A stretch of DNA of 64,000 nucleotides, taken from assembly GCA_021292105.1 (NCBI GenBank), contig CM037865.1, forward strand, positions 70,112,356 to 70,176,355, given 5' to 3'. The position numbers and the translations under genes are program-made. Below the pieces are notes generated by a model. That model made no database searches and was not told the DNA's origin. It saw nothing but the letters and a program-made list of their open reading frames with translations. Every line of letters begins with the position of its first letter. The stretch's first letter is position 1. Shown here piece after piece: positions 43,801 through 56,779 of this stretch. The DNA is from Anadara kagoshimensis. Its lineage: Eukaryota > Mollusca > Bivalvia > Arcoida > Arcidae.

Positions 43801-46800
43801 TTTTATCGAGGATTTTAAACTTCGGCTAATTAACTTTTATTATAAAAACTTTTCAATTTTGACTGAAAATGAAATAGTTTATGAAGAGATATATTAAAAT
43901 CAATTGCGTGTATACTTGCATAATCATGAAATTTTGATGGAGCAATGTAATATGTAGATGTAGAAGAAATGGTCGCCCACCTGGACAATTGTTTGGATAT
44001 AAGAGCATCCAATCAGGAAACCCGTGTAAAAGGACTCCTGGGCGAATATTTTTTCCGAAAAAGATCATGTATGGTGGGGAACCGTGCCACCAGATGGCCG
44101 ATTAAAGAACCAATTTGAAATGAAACAAAGTTGTTCCCCGCCTTGCTTAATCAGATTGCTAAAAAGAAATAGTGTATTTGAAAAAAGGACAGAGGAGTTT
44201 TAACAGAAATTCATGAACTTAGCAACAACAAACGCAACTGAGAAAACGACACAATAAAAGTAAATGACAGACACAACCAAAAACGACAAGACAAATTTAT
44301 TTAAGCAATGTAAACAAGATATTCTTTTACTATTTTGTTTTTATCTTTAGTAATGACATTTCACGAAAACTTAAGAAGTATGGTGCAGTGAGGGGTGTCA
44401 ACGGAAATTCAAGCTTCCAGTAAGCAGATACATGTGTGTAGGCGAGCAACAGCTTTAAATGTCGAGGTGTACTCAATATAGATGGCAATGTAAACCTTCT
44501 TTTATGACGTGCTTAGAGAAGGGGATTACGTGTTTTCAATGCAGTACACTAATATGACCCACATTGTTATTGTCCACTAGTGTCCAGAGGATTTTATATA
44601 TAAACTAAGGTCCAGATAAGCTATCTCAAGTGGTCAATAGAGGGCTTTATTATTAATATGTATATAAACTGACCTATTGGTAATAAACTGACCATGATAA
44701 TTGTATACATGTATAAACCAAAATATTTAATGTTGGTTTAATAAGTTCTTACAAAGTTTTAAGGGCTTTGTGTCATTTGTACAGAATTCATATACAAAAA
44801 ATAACATTTATGTCTCTTAAAAATTAGATTTATATTTCTTATGACCTTGATAAGGAATTTAAGTTTAGTATTATTATACCTCTTGCAAAGTTGTTTTAAA
44901 AAGAGTTGAGTGGTCTCAATAGTCTTTATCTATTGTCTTTTATTTTACCGGAAATCGTATAATCGTAAAACAATATTGCTAGCAAGAAATTTGTCCTTAC
45001 TTTGTTATACATGAATATACTACAGTGGTTGATATCAGCCTTCAAGTTTCATTGGTTGCGGAAGAAAAGTGTTTTTACTATTGTCAAGTTTCTTATTTCA
45101 GTTTTTACATTTCTTCCTTCACCTTTTTAATTACCACATTCGTTTAGCAAAGTTATTGAATATTTCATTTCAGAAAGGAATGTGACAATGAGAAAAGTGC
45201 CAATTATGTAGAATATGATAATAAGAACAATGACAATTAAGTTGCTTACTTTCTACAATATGAAAACAGACAATAGAAACCTGTCAATCATAAAAACTCT
45301 TTTCTTCCACAACAAATGAAACTTAACGGCTAACACCGGTCATCGTGGTTTACATATTTATTGTAGATGTTCGTTTATTCAGGCATCACTCGCATTTGTA
45401 CACCCTATGGTTGTACATTTTACTTGGATGTATATAGTCTCTGTTAGCATACTTTAGTCCCTATTTAAAGCATTCGATTGATTTTGTTATACGGAGTGTT
45501 GAGAAAATCATCAAATTTTCACCTACTATGCTGCTTAACTTGCAAGGCGAGGAACATCTTGTTGCATGCTTTTGAATGTTCTCGGGTGTATTGACCATTT
45601 AATAGTTACGGGCAAATAGAACATTTCTAGTCAAACCGGAGATGGTAAGCTATATAGCTTATTTTAATATCTACGGTTCTTGCATGACTATCAAACACTT
45701 TCAGAGCATTCTTTCTGAATTATTTGTGTACCTAAACGCTATATAAGCCATACATTTCTTGTTGTATGGTCATCCAAGTGTTTGAGCAGACCATATAAAG
45801 GCCCGGTTTATTAGTGATATTGATAAGGATAACCTATAAAATGAGAGTATATATAATTAAGTTTTTAAATATTGACATATCATTAACGGGCGAAGGGCAA
45901 TCTAGACTGTTGTTTCGATATCTAGATATCGGTCGATTGTTTCAATAAAATACTTCATGTCACATATAGATTAGGGTAATTTATATTCGATTTCGGATAA
46001 TCTGACCTCTATTAAATAATTAAGTAATTAAGATTGTATATCAAATTATTAAAGACCGAAAAGTTCAGATGACCAGGACCTACGCACGGCATTTAATGCT
46101 GAACAAGGACATGTCTTCTGATTCAATGTAAATGTCCTAACTAATACACTATACTGCACTCAAATATTACGAGTGGGGTGGGTTAACAGTGCTTTACGCA
46201 CAGTCAGGCAGTTTTAGAATGGTGAAAGAATTCGGAGTATCCAGAGAAACCAACCTTCCACTGGCGAAATCAAATGACTCCAATCTAGCAGGTGAAAGGC
46301 GTTGTAATCCGTTAAACGGCGTTTGAACCACTCGGCCACCGAGGTCCTCTGTATTCTAAGAATCTATCATAATGTTCATTTGCTTGTTTATCTGACTGGA
46401 TAAAGTACAAATGGCATCTATTTAATTCGCATCCATTCAATGCTGATGTTTCTTTTTGCGTCATGTACCCGATGTTAATATGCTTTGTTACGTCATGTAT
46501 TTATGGTGTTTACGTCAGCTGTTTTTACTATTATAATGGTACTATTTATACCAACAATATAAACAATTCAGAACTTTGTATACATTAGGTGATAACATTA
46601 TTATAAAAGTGCACTTTTAGATAAGACTGAAGTGTGACTTGATATAAAATGAACTTTAACACAACTGAGATTATCGTCTATAAAAGGCTGTAATGGTCAG
46701 ACTTTGATAAGCTATAATTGACAGTTATACAAAATGATTGATTGTACTCAGTTACTGCTATCAGTAATTTTAATTTCTTTGGTATTTACAACAATCAACA

Positions 46801-48547
46801 ATAACTGTAAACATGTTTGTTTGTTTGTTTATTTATTTTTATTTACATATTTAATCATAGTAGGTTAAAAGTTCTACAAAATGCACAAAAATGTATTCAG
46901 TTGTTGTTCAAGATGCTCAGTACCAATCATTTTACATTGTTTGCTTCCAGCAGGGTCCGTCGCATTGATTTGGGCATTGAACAAGACCATGCGGCACTAT
47001 TTTACATTATATATATACAGCATAGAACGTTCATATGATTAGGGCATACGTAATACAGTTTTACCATCAGTGCCTGTCAAAATAATCGGTGCAATGAACA
47101 ACACTACTGGACACTTTTTATTATGTAAAAAAAAATTCAGACATTGAACAAATCCACAAAAGTACTATCTCACATTATGTCCAGCGCCAATCCAAATGGT
47201 AAGGGCATTGGGCAATACTACTGGACACCATCTTTTTCATTATGCACAGTGCCCAATATTATATTACCGGTAAAATAATGTATTTATGATAAAGGTCGTA
47301 TCCGTGCTTTGTATTTGATTGATTATCTTAAGTTCCTTTGCCTATTGCAAAGTAAACCATTATCAGATACAAATAAAAAACAAACATATTATTCCATGTC
47401 CAAATCACAATCCAGAAGCAAGGTAAAAACATGGAACTGACAAGTCAGGTAGACTATTTATACTTTTTCATTTTATACATTTCAGATATGAGTGCTGATG
47501 TAGAAGATGTAGGCTATGACGATCTTATAAAGTTCTGGAAGAAACACAACATTAGTATAGCAAAAGAAATTATACCCGCAGCCAACAGACACAAAGGTAA
47601 AATCTAGCACTGACATCAGAGGATCTGATCAAACACAAACATAATAATTCATGTCCATATTATAATCCCGGAAGGGTAAATGCATCCTGCCTAGATAAAA
47701 AGTAAATATTGAATTATAATATTTCAAAAGTGGGAGCAAACTGGTTTCAAACATAAAAAACTGAAGAATGGAAGAACTAAGTAAATACATATATATGTAC
47801 AAATAGATACCCAGTGGGTAAGGTAGTTCAGTAATACTGAATTATAGAATATTTAACTATGTTGATCTATCCAATCCAAAAACTTGACGGTCTACCCAAT
47901 ACAAATCTACTGTTCTACCTAGTCCAAAGCCTGTTTTCCTGTTAAAAGCACCAAATGCTATACAGCTGGTGAAAGTATATAAAATAAAACCTCTGCCTCC
48001 ATTTTCACAAATATACAGACTTATCTAATTAAATTAAGTTTTGATTATGTCCCTCTTATGATTGTAAGTATTGTAAGAATATTTTATTTATATTTCAGCA
48101 CGAGAAAAAGCGAAAGCTAGAGGAAGAAGGAGGTCAATAGAATTAGAGGATCTGGATATGAACCCCACAACAGGGAGTCTAAAGCTACCACTGGGATTTA
48201 AAAAGGCTAAAGACATCACGAGAACAGATTCTAAAGACGCAATTGCAGAGGAACCAGAAAGTCCAACAGAAACACAGAAAGTCCCATCAATAAGAAGGCC
48301 GCGTAAAACAATATCAGAACAACAACATGACTTTGTGGTAAATCGTCAAAAATCTAAAACCTCCATGGGAACCAAAGAAAAACAAATTGTAAATTCTAAA
48401 TTGGACACCGCACAGAAAGCACCACTAAAACGGGTTGATTCTGATCAAACTGTCAAGAAAAGAGTTGGTTCTGTAAAAGGTGTGAAAAGTACAAGAGACA
48501 AGAAAAGTCCTGACCGAACAGTTAAATCTACGTCAGTTACAAAGTGA
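37817..48547 (+). CDS. Uncharacterised small basic protein, plus-strand paralogue
   Basis: Exons 37817-37895, 47486-47596 and 48099-48547, phases 1 and 1, GT/AG throughout, give about 212 residues; a further small exon in the 9.6-kb first intron cannot be excluded. The start is ACCATGG, a strong context. Exon 1 is very basic (MDLEYNALRRRMSRLRVEHK). Exon 2 has an acidic patch (MSADVEDVGYDDLIKFWKKH). Exon 3 is a charged, disordered tail with ARGRRRSIELEDLDMNPTTG, SIRRPRKTISEQQ and a C-terminus rich in K/S/T. No signal peptide or membrane segment is seen. The last exon is similar to that of the convergent gene at 56.4-63.0 kb (GRRxSxExEDLxM, TGxLKxP, RRxRKTxxEQ). I do not recognise the family and assign no function. 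Confidence 0.65.
39008..39440. mobile_element. MITE with CAGTACAGAC-type ends, copy 2
   Basis: Left end cagaacagacctgttgaaag, right end acttccgacaggtctgtatt plus g, flanked by TA. Its inner part ggagtcgaagctcggct and gagctgctgattc is shared with copy 3, so these two are one subfamily. Confidence 0.75.
39757..40018. mobile_element. Second MITE type with inverted ends of about 60 bp
   Basis: Left arm caggcctcggtttcacaata, then ttccttggctaagattttcc; the right arm is its inverse, ending ttttgaaaccggggcctg. Arms pair over about 60 bp. The target duplication is not clear. It resembles the 'cggtttcaca' MITE type common in marine invertebrates. Confidence 0.7.
46201..46349 (-). mobile_element. tRNA-derived SINE, minus strand
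   Basis: Read on the minus strand it starts aggacctcggtggccgagtggtt, whose tggccgagtgg is an intact RNA polymerase III A box of a serine/leucine-like tRNA head. It continues with ggttggtttctctggatact and ccgaattctttcac, matching the body of a SINE common in bivalves. The B box is degenerate, so it is a SINE copy rather than a working tRNA gene. Confidence 0.65.
47378..47457 (+). repeat. Family A repeat piece before exon 2
   Basis: aaacaaacatattattccat to aagtcaggtagac; it ends about 30 bp before the exon at 47486, in the branch-point zone. Confidence 0.65.
47486..47596 (+). CDS. Plus-strand paralogue, exon 2
   Basis: Acceptor ATTTCAG, 36 full codons (MSADVEDVGYDDLIKFWKKH to AANRHK), donor AAAG|gtaaaa. 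Family A pieces lie 30 bp before and 34 bp after it. Confidence 0.75.
47630..47695 (+). repeat. Family A repeat piece after exon 2
   Basis: caaacacaaacataataatt, then an internal deletion, then cggaagggtaaatgcatcct. It starts 34 bp after the exon 2 donor. Confidence 0.55.
48099..48547 (+). CDS. Plus-strand paralogue, last exon
   Basis: Acceptor TATTTCAG, 148 codons, TGA. The frame is open from the acceptor, well before the first in-frame ATG at 48158. Lysine, serine and threonine dominate the last 60 residues. Confidence 0.8.
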
Positions 48548-49156
48548 TTATATATGTAGCGTTTTAGATGGCAAAAAATGAAATCGGGCCGATATGCAAT
48601 TGGTTCAAAGTAAGAATAGGAAATGGTCACAGATATGGATCGTATTGTCATAAATTGGTCGTTTGAATGCTGTCATTTGATGAATCAAGATTGCGAATAT
48701 TACACATTTATCTTCAAATGTATACCTAGGCAAGATAAATGAATTAAATTTCAGAAGAATTCGCACGTCGTGATTAAAAATTATAAGAAAGTTTTGAGGA
48801 GTGTCAAGTTACGAGAAAATCCATTTAGAACTGTCAGTTGGTAATGGGGATGTAGATTTTTTTACTTTGATACCTTTCAATAGATATTTCGTTTCATATG
48901 AAAATAATTCAACTACGTGCCTGGCGAGACGGCATTAGTTAAAATGAAGCTTCAAAAATGCTTTTACTTTGCAAATTTGACTTATTTTGTCACTTATATA
49001 AGGTCGCAACAGAGACACTTTTGTCATTTTATAACGAGCTTCTTTTGCCTATGTTAAAACAAATCTGATATGGAACCAGTCATTTCCCAGTTATGAAGCA
49101 CAAACTGGCTATATAATATAATTGGCAAAAGAGACTCGATATTGTTAGCTGTTTCT

Positions 49157-49157
49157 T

Positions 49158-49226
<69 letters not shown>
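49157..49226. repeat. (TA)n microsatellite
   Basis: About 35 TA units with one interruption, able to form a cruciform. Confidence 0.95.
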
Positions 49227-49227
<1 letters not shown>

Positions 49228-49474
49228 CAATATTGATCATGATTTATATCTATTTTAAATTAAAGAAAATATTATCCATTTTTCTACATTATGTATTCGA
49301 GCTTTATTTGTTGCTGAAATGGACGCATTGTTCTATAACTTCACGGAGTTATTTCCCTTTAGTTACTCTTAAGAAGTAAAGTGTTCTTATAAATCTGTGA
49401 TTGTTTGCACCACGCACTCAAGTTCAAAATGGCACATTTATTATTACATCATTAGAGACAACAATTGAAGTAGT

Positions 49475-49585
49475 CAAACACAATCCAGTCCATTTCCAAA
49501 TCACAATTCCAAAAGCAACGTAAATACTTTAAAAACTTGCACATTACTTTAAATGAGGGAAGTAAGGCCGTGTTCCCTACTTACC
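49475..49585 (+). repeat. Family A repeat, 5' part
   Basis: caaacacaatccagtccatt to gaagtaaggccgtgtt. Confidence 0.6.
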
Positions 49586-50619
49586 ATCTCAAAATGTGGA
49601 TGTCAAGCTTTTTTTATGTAAACTGGCTGATAATACAGGAAGGAATCAATGGCGGGTCCATTCAAAATGTTCTGAAACACTAGGTTACAAAATAATGTGG
49701 TCGGCTTATCATTAATGTCAGTCGGGTTCCTTAACAAGTCGTTCCAAGAATGTAATATAACACTTTGCGAAGCGAGATAACTCATGATGAATTATGGATT
49801 TAATGGCAGTAAATATAATTTTGTGCTAAAGCTAAATGTCATGTTTCAATTATTTATTGCAATTCTTGCTGTTTTCACACCTTTGCATTGCTGTTCTTTG
49901 TTTGACTCCCTTTTCTGTTCATTGACTGATTTTATATTATATGATTAAAGAAAAACAAAGTTTGATAAGGAATTGCTTATTGCTTTTCAATTATCAAAGA
50001 TAAATTGACTGATTGCTTGAATGGGGTTTTACGATCGAGTCCAGAATAGTTCATTTATATCGAGACGTCACTTAATATTGTTGAAGTGACAGAAATTTTA
50101 AAGTCTCTTCGGAAGACCCCCAAGATTACTATCTACTACAGATCGAATGGAATGATACATGTGACAACACGCTTAGCACTGACTATTCAATAAAATGATT
50201 ATGTAAACAGTAGCAGCATTTGTGGAATCGTAAAAAATAATTTTCTCCAATTTTTTCTCGACAATGACTTGTAAAGTTTGTAATCCTTTTTAATTTTCAA
50301 AGAGACAATGGGGACATAAAATATGTTTTGTCACAAATACAATGGAACAAAGAAGGTCAAAGGACGGACTTAAAGCTACTTATATGATATTTTGCATAAA
50401 TATACTAAATGGTTTGCATTCTTAATATATCTATAATGTTCTTACTTTTCACTATTTATACATTAAATATTAAATTTTAACGGTAAAAAGCACGAAGAAT
50501 ATTCTTATTCTGAAATTTCAAATCGACATTTACCTTTCTATAATCATTTAACACAAACATACTGGTCCTTGTCTAAATCATTGAATATAAGTATGCATAA
50601 ATGAACTGTAACTAAACAT

Positions 50620-53600
50620 GCATTTAGACAGTGTATAGACACATCAACTAAGAACGTGCTTAAACAACAAAACCTAGAAAAAATTCCAACACAAACATAC
50701 CAGTCAATGTGCTAGTCATATAAAACATTGTGATAACTGATTATGCCTGTCTTTGAATTTGCATTGTATATAATAACATACCATATCCAGTGAGTGGCAT
50801 GGTTCAAGTATTTTTATACATTTATTTTGAAACCAGTTGTATATACACACGATTTCCTAAAAACATACTGCATCCAGTGGTGTATACGCACAGTATTTAT
50901 ACAAGCGCAGCAGTCGTAATATGACATACACACATTCCATGTTAAAACAACTATTAATCATAGGTTTTATAACCATTGGTCCCAAATGTGTGTGAGTGTG
51001 TGTGTGTGTCTTTTGTTTGGTTGCTGCCAAGTACATGTTTTCATGTTTTGAGTACATTGAGGTCTAGTTGAAATTTCTTTTACTTCTTACTTCAAACAAT
51101 ATGTAGTTCAAATATACTACACAAGAAGCTCTTCTTGGTTTGCATAAAGAAATGGTCAGGGACAAATAAGTTAAAGGACATTTCAAGTGTAGTATTTACA
51201 GCTGTTAATTTGTGACGTTTTTCAGACAAGTACTTATATTTCCGATAAACGAAATTCAATTCCGCAATAATATTGACTTGAATATGCATGACTTGTTTAA
51301 AGATAATTTGAAAATAATACTAATTCCATACGTCGAACCGTAATAGCACCAACAATGCACAATTGTTTATGAACAATTTCCAAATTCAAACATGAGTCAG
51401 ATCTTCTCAGGGACATTGACTCAAAAAGTTTAAGTTAAGTGTTTCCGACTATTGATTCATATAGATATTTACAGGCAATGTCATTTAAAATGTTTACCAT
51501 CACCAATAAAATTATCCAATAATATTTACCTAATTATATAACTGAGTGTTTTTTTAGTAATAAAATTAAGTATATGTGACGAGCTTTATCGTATCAAACT
51601 GTATTAGCACCAAAATGCACAGTTTGTATATAAAATGTTCAAATCAAAACAGGTACTTAGTGCAAAGCCACGCCACATTTACAAAGAACGTGCGTCAACA
51701 ACTCAAACTTAAGAATAAATCCAACACATGCATAACAGTCAAACTTCAAATCCATGTTATATACAAATATGGAGATAGCATGTTGTATCCAGTGACGTGG
51801 TTCAAGTATTTGCGTATCTATTTTAAAACCAGTTGTATCTACACAAAGCTTTCCGAAACAATAATCGTAATATTACATATAATTACATTCCATTAGAAAA
51901 CTAATATCATTTATACCTTTTTCAATGAGTGTGCCCAAAATGTGTGTGTCTTTTCTTATTTGCCCTATTTGGTTGTTTTGTTTACTTGTATTGTGTCATG
52001 ATCTTGGATTCGCTAGCTGTTGCGAAGTACATGTTTTTAATTAACTTTAAGTCGTCTATTTTGAAATCTTCCAATTTCCAAACAGTATGCAGTAAAAATG
52101 TGCCGCACTCGAAGGAAGCTAGTTCGTTCCTTAAAATGTTCAAAGACAAAAAAAAGTTAAATGTTTAAGAACATTTTAAAAATGTGTAGTATTTTACAGC
52201 TGTTGATTTGTGACGATTTTGAGACAAGTACTTATATTCCCGATAAATGAAATTTAAGTCCGCAATAATATTGACTTAAATATGCATGACGTGTTTGAAG
52301 ATAATTTAAAAATAATACTAATTCCATACGTCAGACCGCAGTAGCACCACAAATGCACAATTTGTTCATAAGTAATTTCCAAATTACAGAATGAGTCAGA
52401 AATTCTCGGGGACATTGATTAAACAAAGTTTTACAATATATTTGGATTAAGTGTTTACGATTTTTTTCAGAAACAGTTATTAACAGACAGTGTTTGGTCC
52501 AGTGTCATTTAATATGTTTACCATTGCCAACAAAAATTATCCAATAATATTACCTTAATTATATAATTGAGTGTTTTATTTTAAATTGTACAATGAAGCA
52601 TACGTGACTGACGAGCTTTATTATATCAAACTGTAGTGGCACCAAAATTTCACACATAAACGGTTTCGAATGTTAAACGTACTAAGTGCATAGCCACCCG
52701 ACATTTACCAAGAACGTGCGTCAACAACACAAACTATAAAAGAAACCCAACACATATACCATAAAACCACTTTTAATTTATTTTATGTTTAAATTCAAAA
52801 AGTGATATATGACACATACATACCGGTAAAAGTTCAAATCAATGACAGTACTAGTTAGATAGCTGATTGGGATTTTGCATTTGAATTGGCACTGGATAAA
52901 ATAACATATTGTATCCAGTGATGTAGTTCAATTATTTTTGTATCTATTTACAAACCGGTTGCATCTTGATCTACACAAGGCTTTCCTTACCATTATTAAT
53001 CAACAGTTGTAATATGACATATAGTTACATGCCATTTGAAAACGAATATTATTTATAGCTTTTATGATCAGTGTACCAAAAATGTGTGTTCTTTGATTTT
53101 CTTCTTTGGCTCAAAAAGTATGTCATTAAAGCAGAAACAATGACAATTGTAAATATAATTACATGTACATAGCAATCGTAATAACACATATTATTACATT
53201 TCATTTGAAAACGATTATTATTTATACCTGTTTTACTCAGTGTACCCAAAAATTGTGTATCTTTTCTTGGCCTATTTGGTTGTTTCTTTTTTCTTGTATT
53301 ACGTCATGATCTTGTTACGTTAGCTGTTGTCATGTACATGTTTTAAATTTAATTTCAGTCGTCCATTTTTCCATTTTTCAAACAGTATGCACTGGACTGG
53401 AAGGAAACTAGTTAGATCCTTGAAATGTTCAAGGCCAAAATGTTCAATATTGAAGAACATTTCAAGTTTAGTATTTATAGATTCTTGACGAGTTTCAGGC
53501 AAGTATTTATATTCTCGATAGACGAAATTTAATCCTGCAATAATATTGACTTAAAATGACATGACGTGTTTGAAAATAATTTCAAAATAATACTTATTCC

Positions 53601-53860
53601 ATACTTAAACAACAGAAGCACAACAAATGCACGATTTGTTTATAAGCAATTTCGAAATCAAAGCATGAGTCAGAAATTCTCAGGGACATTGACTCAAAAA
53701 ATTAAGTTAAGTGTTTACAACTATTGATTCATATGGAATTTGAAATATTTACAGACAGTTTAGTTTTTGGACCAATGTTATTTTAAATGTTTTAAAAGAT
53801 TATTCAATTATATTGACTTAATTATATAATTAAGCATACATAACAAGTGTATCGTGTCAA
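50620..53860 (+). repeat. Three tandem copies of a 1.0-1.13-kb non-coding unit
   Basis: The landmark tatccagtg occurs at 50785, 51786 and 52912. The landmark aagaacgtgc plus ttaaacaac/gtcaacaac occurs near 50652, 51686 and 52708. Each unit also has catgagtcag, a tgacgagctttat-like word, the cgcaataatattgactt word and a family B piece. The third unit contains an extra internal duplication of about 180 bp (near 52.98 and 53.17 kb). Copies are moderately diverged and non-coding. Confidence 0.8.
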
Positions 53861-54094
53861 TACAATATATAAGTAAGTGCGTAGCTGTTTTCTTTTATTT
53901 TAAAAATGACAAAATACACGAAGTATGTTAATCGGTTATTTTCGCCATATTCTTAGTTGTATTGACTATTGTCAACTCAATGTTTTCAATTTCAACTCCT
54001 GCTCTTTTGAAAGATAACAAGAAAAATAACGGAATATCGGTATCGTTCACAACGGTAAATTGCAACGATGTAAATACACATAGTCTTATATATA

Positions 54095-54225
54095 CAGTAC
54101 AGACCTGTCGAAAGTTTAACACTGTATAAACGGACAGGAGTCGAAGCTCGGCTACTGAGTTGAGCTGCTGATTCAACACTTAAAGGTTAGCTTAGTTTTA
54201 AACTTTCGACATGTCTGTACAACTG
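54095..54225. mobile_element. MITE with CAGTACAGAC ends, copy 3 (short)
   Basis: Left end cagtacagacctgtcgaaag, right end ctttcgacatgtctgtac with a small insertion before the last ctg, flanked by TA. At 131 bp it is an internally deleted relative of copy 2. Confidence 0.75.
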
Positions 54226-55187
54226 TATGCGGCCTTTTAATCAGAATGTCTCATACATTAAAAATTTATTTATTTTATTATTGGAGAGATTTCTTAATAT
54301 GAAATAGAGTTTAAAATCGGGAAATGGAAATTAAAAAACAAACCACTCGAAAAGACCCCCATATCTTCTAATACCTTTATTAACTGTATTTATCTACTTT
54401 GTATATTTTTGAATTAACTATATATTGAACAATTATAAAGCACTGCTATACTGAAGAGTATTTAACAATTAAACACGAGACTGATAATTGTAAAACGCAC
54501 TAACACTTAAGAAGTTAACTCGAAGCTTGAAGTAGTTTTTCTGACCTTGTCAACTTGAAAATGTTTCTCTGACGTTATTTAAGTAATTAACATTGTAGAT
54601 ATTATGCTTACAACTTAGTTTGACCACACTGAGCTAGAATGTTCTAAAGGTTTTTGTACTTTTGGTTTCCACCCTCTCCTTTTAGTTTAAATGTTACATT
54701 TGATAAACAGTCTTTGTCTCATTGTAATCAGAAAAAAATATGAAATCATCTAAAAAATCAGAACGTATACACAGTTTGTTACAACGCCCAAACCCAAATG
54801 AAGTCAATAAAAACATAAATATTTAAATCCCCCAATAGCAACAAAACATAAGTCAGTATTCTCTGTCTCTCTTCAATTAAGTCAGTCAAGTACAGTTTAA
54901 TTTCTTTAGCGTGTATGTAACAAGCATTGTATATGGATACATGTAAACAAAACATTAAATTTTCTTTGAGAAGCGAGTAATTTTTAGTGTCAATATCAAG
55001 CCAATATAAAACCAATAACATAAAGCACATAAACAAGAAACGGTGTTTCTTATCGTGTGTGTTATTGACAAATAACAATCGTTTTTCGCTTTTCAACTGA
55101 TGAAATCGTTAGAAAAAAAATTAATTATTGTTTTATGAACTTAAATCATGAATATATCAATAATTTCAAAACTTATCTTCACAGACC

Positions 55188-55405
55188 ATCTCAGAGCACT
55201 CAGGCTTCATTGCTTAGTAGAAATTCACGTGTTTAATTTGGTTTGACAATTTTCAAAGTTTTTACTTTGCTTTTGAAATTGTGATTTGGGCATGCATTGG
55301 CTAGCTCCCTTCGTCATCTGCCTAGTGAAAGTTCACATGTTTAATTTAATCTAAAGATTTTACTTTGTTTTGGGATTGTATTTGAATATTGATCGGTGTT
55401 TTTGG
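55188..55405 (-). repeat. Two head-to-tail family A pieces, minus orientation
   Basis: aaagtttttactttgctttt at about 55255 and agattttactttgttttggg at about 55350 mark the same part of the repeat twice in tandem. Confidence 0.65.
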
Positions 55406-56320
55406 TGTACTCCCTAACCTTAGTTGGTTGTGTCGTGCTTGGTTTTTTAAAGTCAAATATATTGTTTCAGCAGGAAACTTTAAAATTGTTTTGGATACCA
55501 AGCGGTTATCATGGCAATATAAGATAATATGAAGACCAAATGACAGCCACCACAATACAACTATTGCGTTACTCTGGCTCTACAAAAACTTGGTCTAATG
55601 CAGTGTAGAACAGTACATAAAATATGTCAGAATATTTATAACAATTGTGTTGAGCCATAATAAATTGTTTTCCATGATATATTTTTATTATGAAAATAAA
55701 ATAAAGTGAATAATGATAATACGGAAAGAGGGCATTGGGGATACAATAATTTATCACAAACATTATGTCTAACAACACATATAAAACATACGTCACTAGC
55801 CATGTCAGTTCTGCTATACGTCAGTGTGTTTATGGCACTTGTGTTGACAGATGGTCAATAAACGTATATTGGATACAAATAAATGCATTAAATAACATAG
55901 AACGACATACAATATCAGAAACAATGTTACCCGTATATACATATAAAGTTTGATAATGTATTGGCCTCCACGACACTAATAATTAATGATACCACATATA
56001 TTCACATGAAACAAACTACCGGAGTACCAGAACTTATTACTCGGGTAGCTTTAACTGTTACTGTCATCTAGAAATGTCATAATGACAGCAAGAAAAATAC
56101 AATTTACAATGTAGATTGAAATTGGCATCGGCTTAACAATTGTAAGAATGTATAATATTAATATGAATATTTAATCACAGCTTTTGATACATTATCACAG
56201 TTATCTTTTGACTTTCAGTCCACGTGACTTCCTTTTAGCTTTAGTTAACATTATAACAACGTATTTTAACGAAACACTTACACTATTAAATATGTCTGTT
56301 ATTTATTAACAACACGACTG

Positions 56321-56326
56321 TTTATT
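56321..56326 (-). terminator. Polyadenylation signal of the minus-strand paralogue
   Basis: AATAAA in ccgcaataaacagtcg on the minus strand, with a second AATAAA 19 bases further on. Confidence 0.5.
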
Positions 56327-56408
56327 GCGGTCTTTCATGTGCAATGATCTGTTTTAAATGAACGGAATGTCAAAGATATTAGACGATGTTTTACAATCGA
56401 ATTAATAG

Positions 56409-56779
56409 TCATTTTGTTTTTCCTCGCAAGTTTGTGTAATTCCGAGTTAGTTCCTGTTCCTCTAGCGTTTTTCTATTTCTCCGTACAGATTTCGTAGCTT
56501 CCGGTGATCCTATCCAATGTAAATCTTCCAGTGATGACACTGGAGACGAGGATCCATCGCTTGATTCCATCAGCTTCCTCCGGAGACTTGGACTTTGATT
56601 TTTACTGTTAGGTGGCGAGTGTCGAGGTGAGCTTGCTGCTGATGATCTAGCAGACCTTGCTGAGAGTATTCTTTTCGCCATATTTTGTGGCTTTTTAAGC
56701 TTTCCAGTTTCCGTGTCCATACTTAAATCTTCAAATTCTTTTGAGACTCGTCGGCCTCTTCTTTTTGCATATAATTTAC
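56409..56779 (-). CDS. Minus-strand paralogue, last exon
   Basis: Acceptor TTCTTACAG, 122 codons and TGA, from KLYAKRRGRRVSKEFEDL to NYTNLRGKTK. AATAAA signals on the minus strand at 56321-56326 and 56302-56307 lie about 85-105 bases past the stop. Confidence 0.8.

Larger units (their letters stand above)
37896..47485 (+). other. Long first intron of the plus-strand paralogue
   Basis: A 9.6-kb stretch without a clear exon. It contains two MITEs (39.0 and 39.8 kb), family B scraps (38.09-38.24 and 42.96-43.08 kb), a SINE (46.2 kb) and a family A piece at its end. 40.1-42.9 and 43.1-46.1 kb are plain AT-rich sequence to my eye. Confidence 0.55.
48548..56408. other. Region between the two convergent paralogues
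   Basis: 7.9 kb without coding exons. It holds a (TA)n run, a family A piece, the threefold array at 50.6-53.9 kb, a MITE and two minus-orientation family A copies. Confidence 0.6.

Noticed and set aside
46280-46349. tRNA-Ser/Leu gene on the minus strand
   Set aside because: The A box is good but no acceptor-stem pairing or proper B box follows; the body is that of a SINE.
46739-46850. An ATG followed by MIDCTQLLLSVILISLVFTT, like a signal peptide
   Set aside because: It runs straight into a TTTG/TTTA repeat with no donor site or second exon; chance hydrophobic coding in T-rich DNA is enough.
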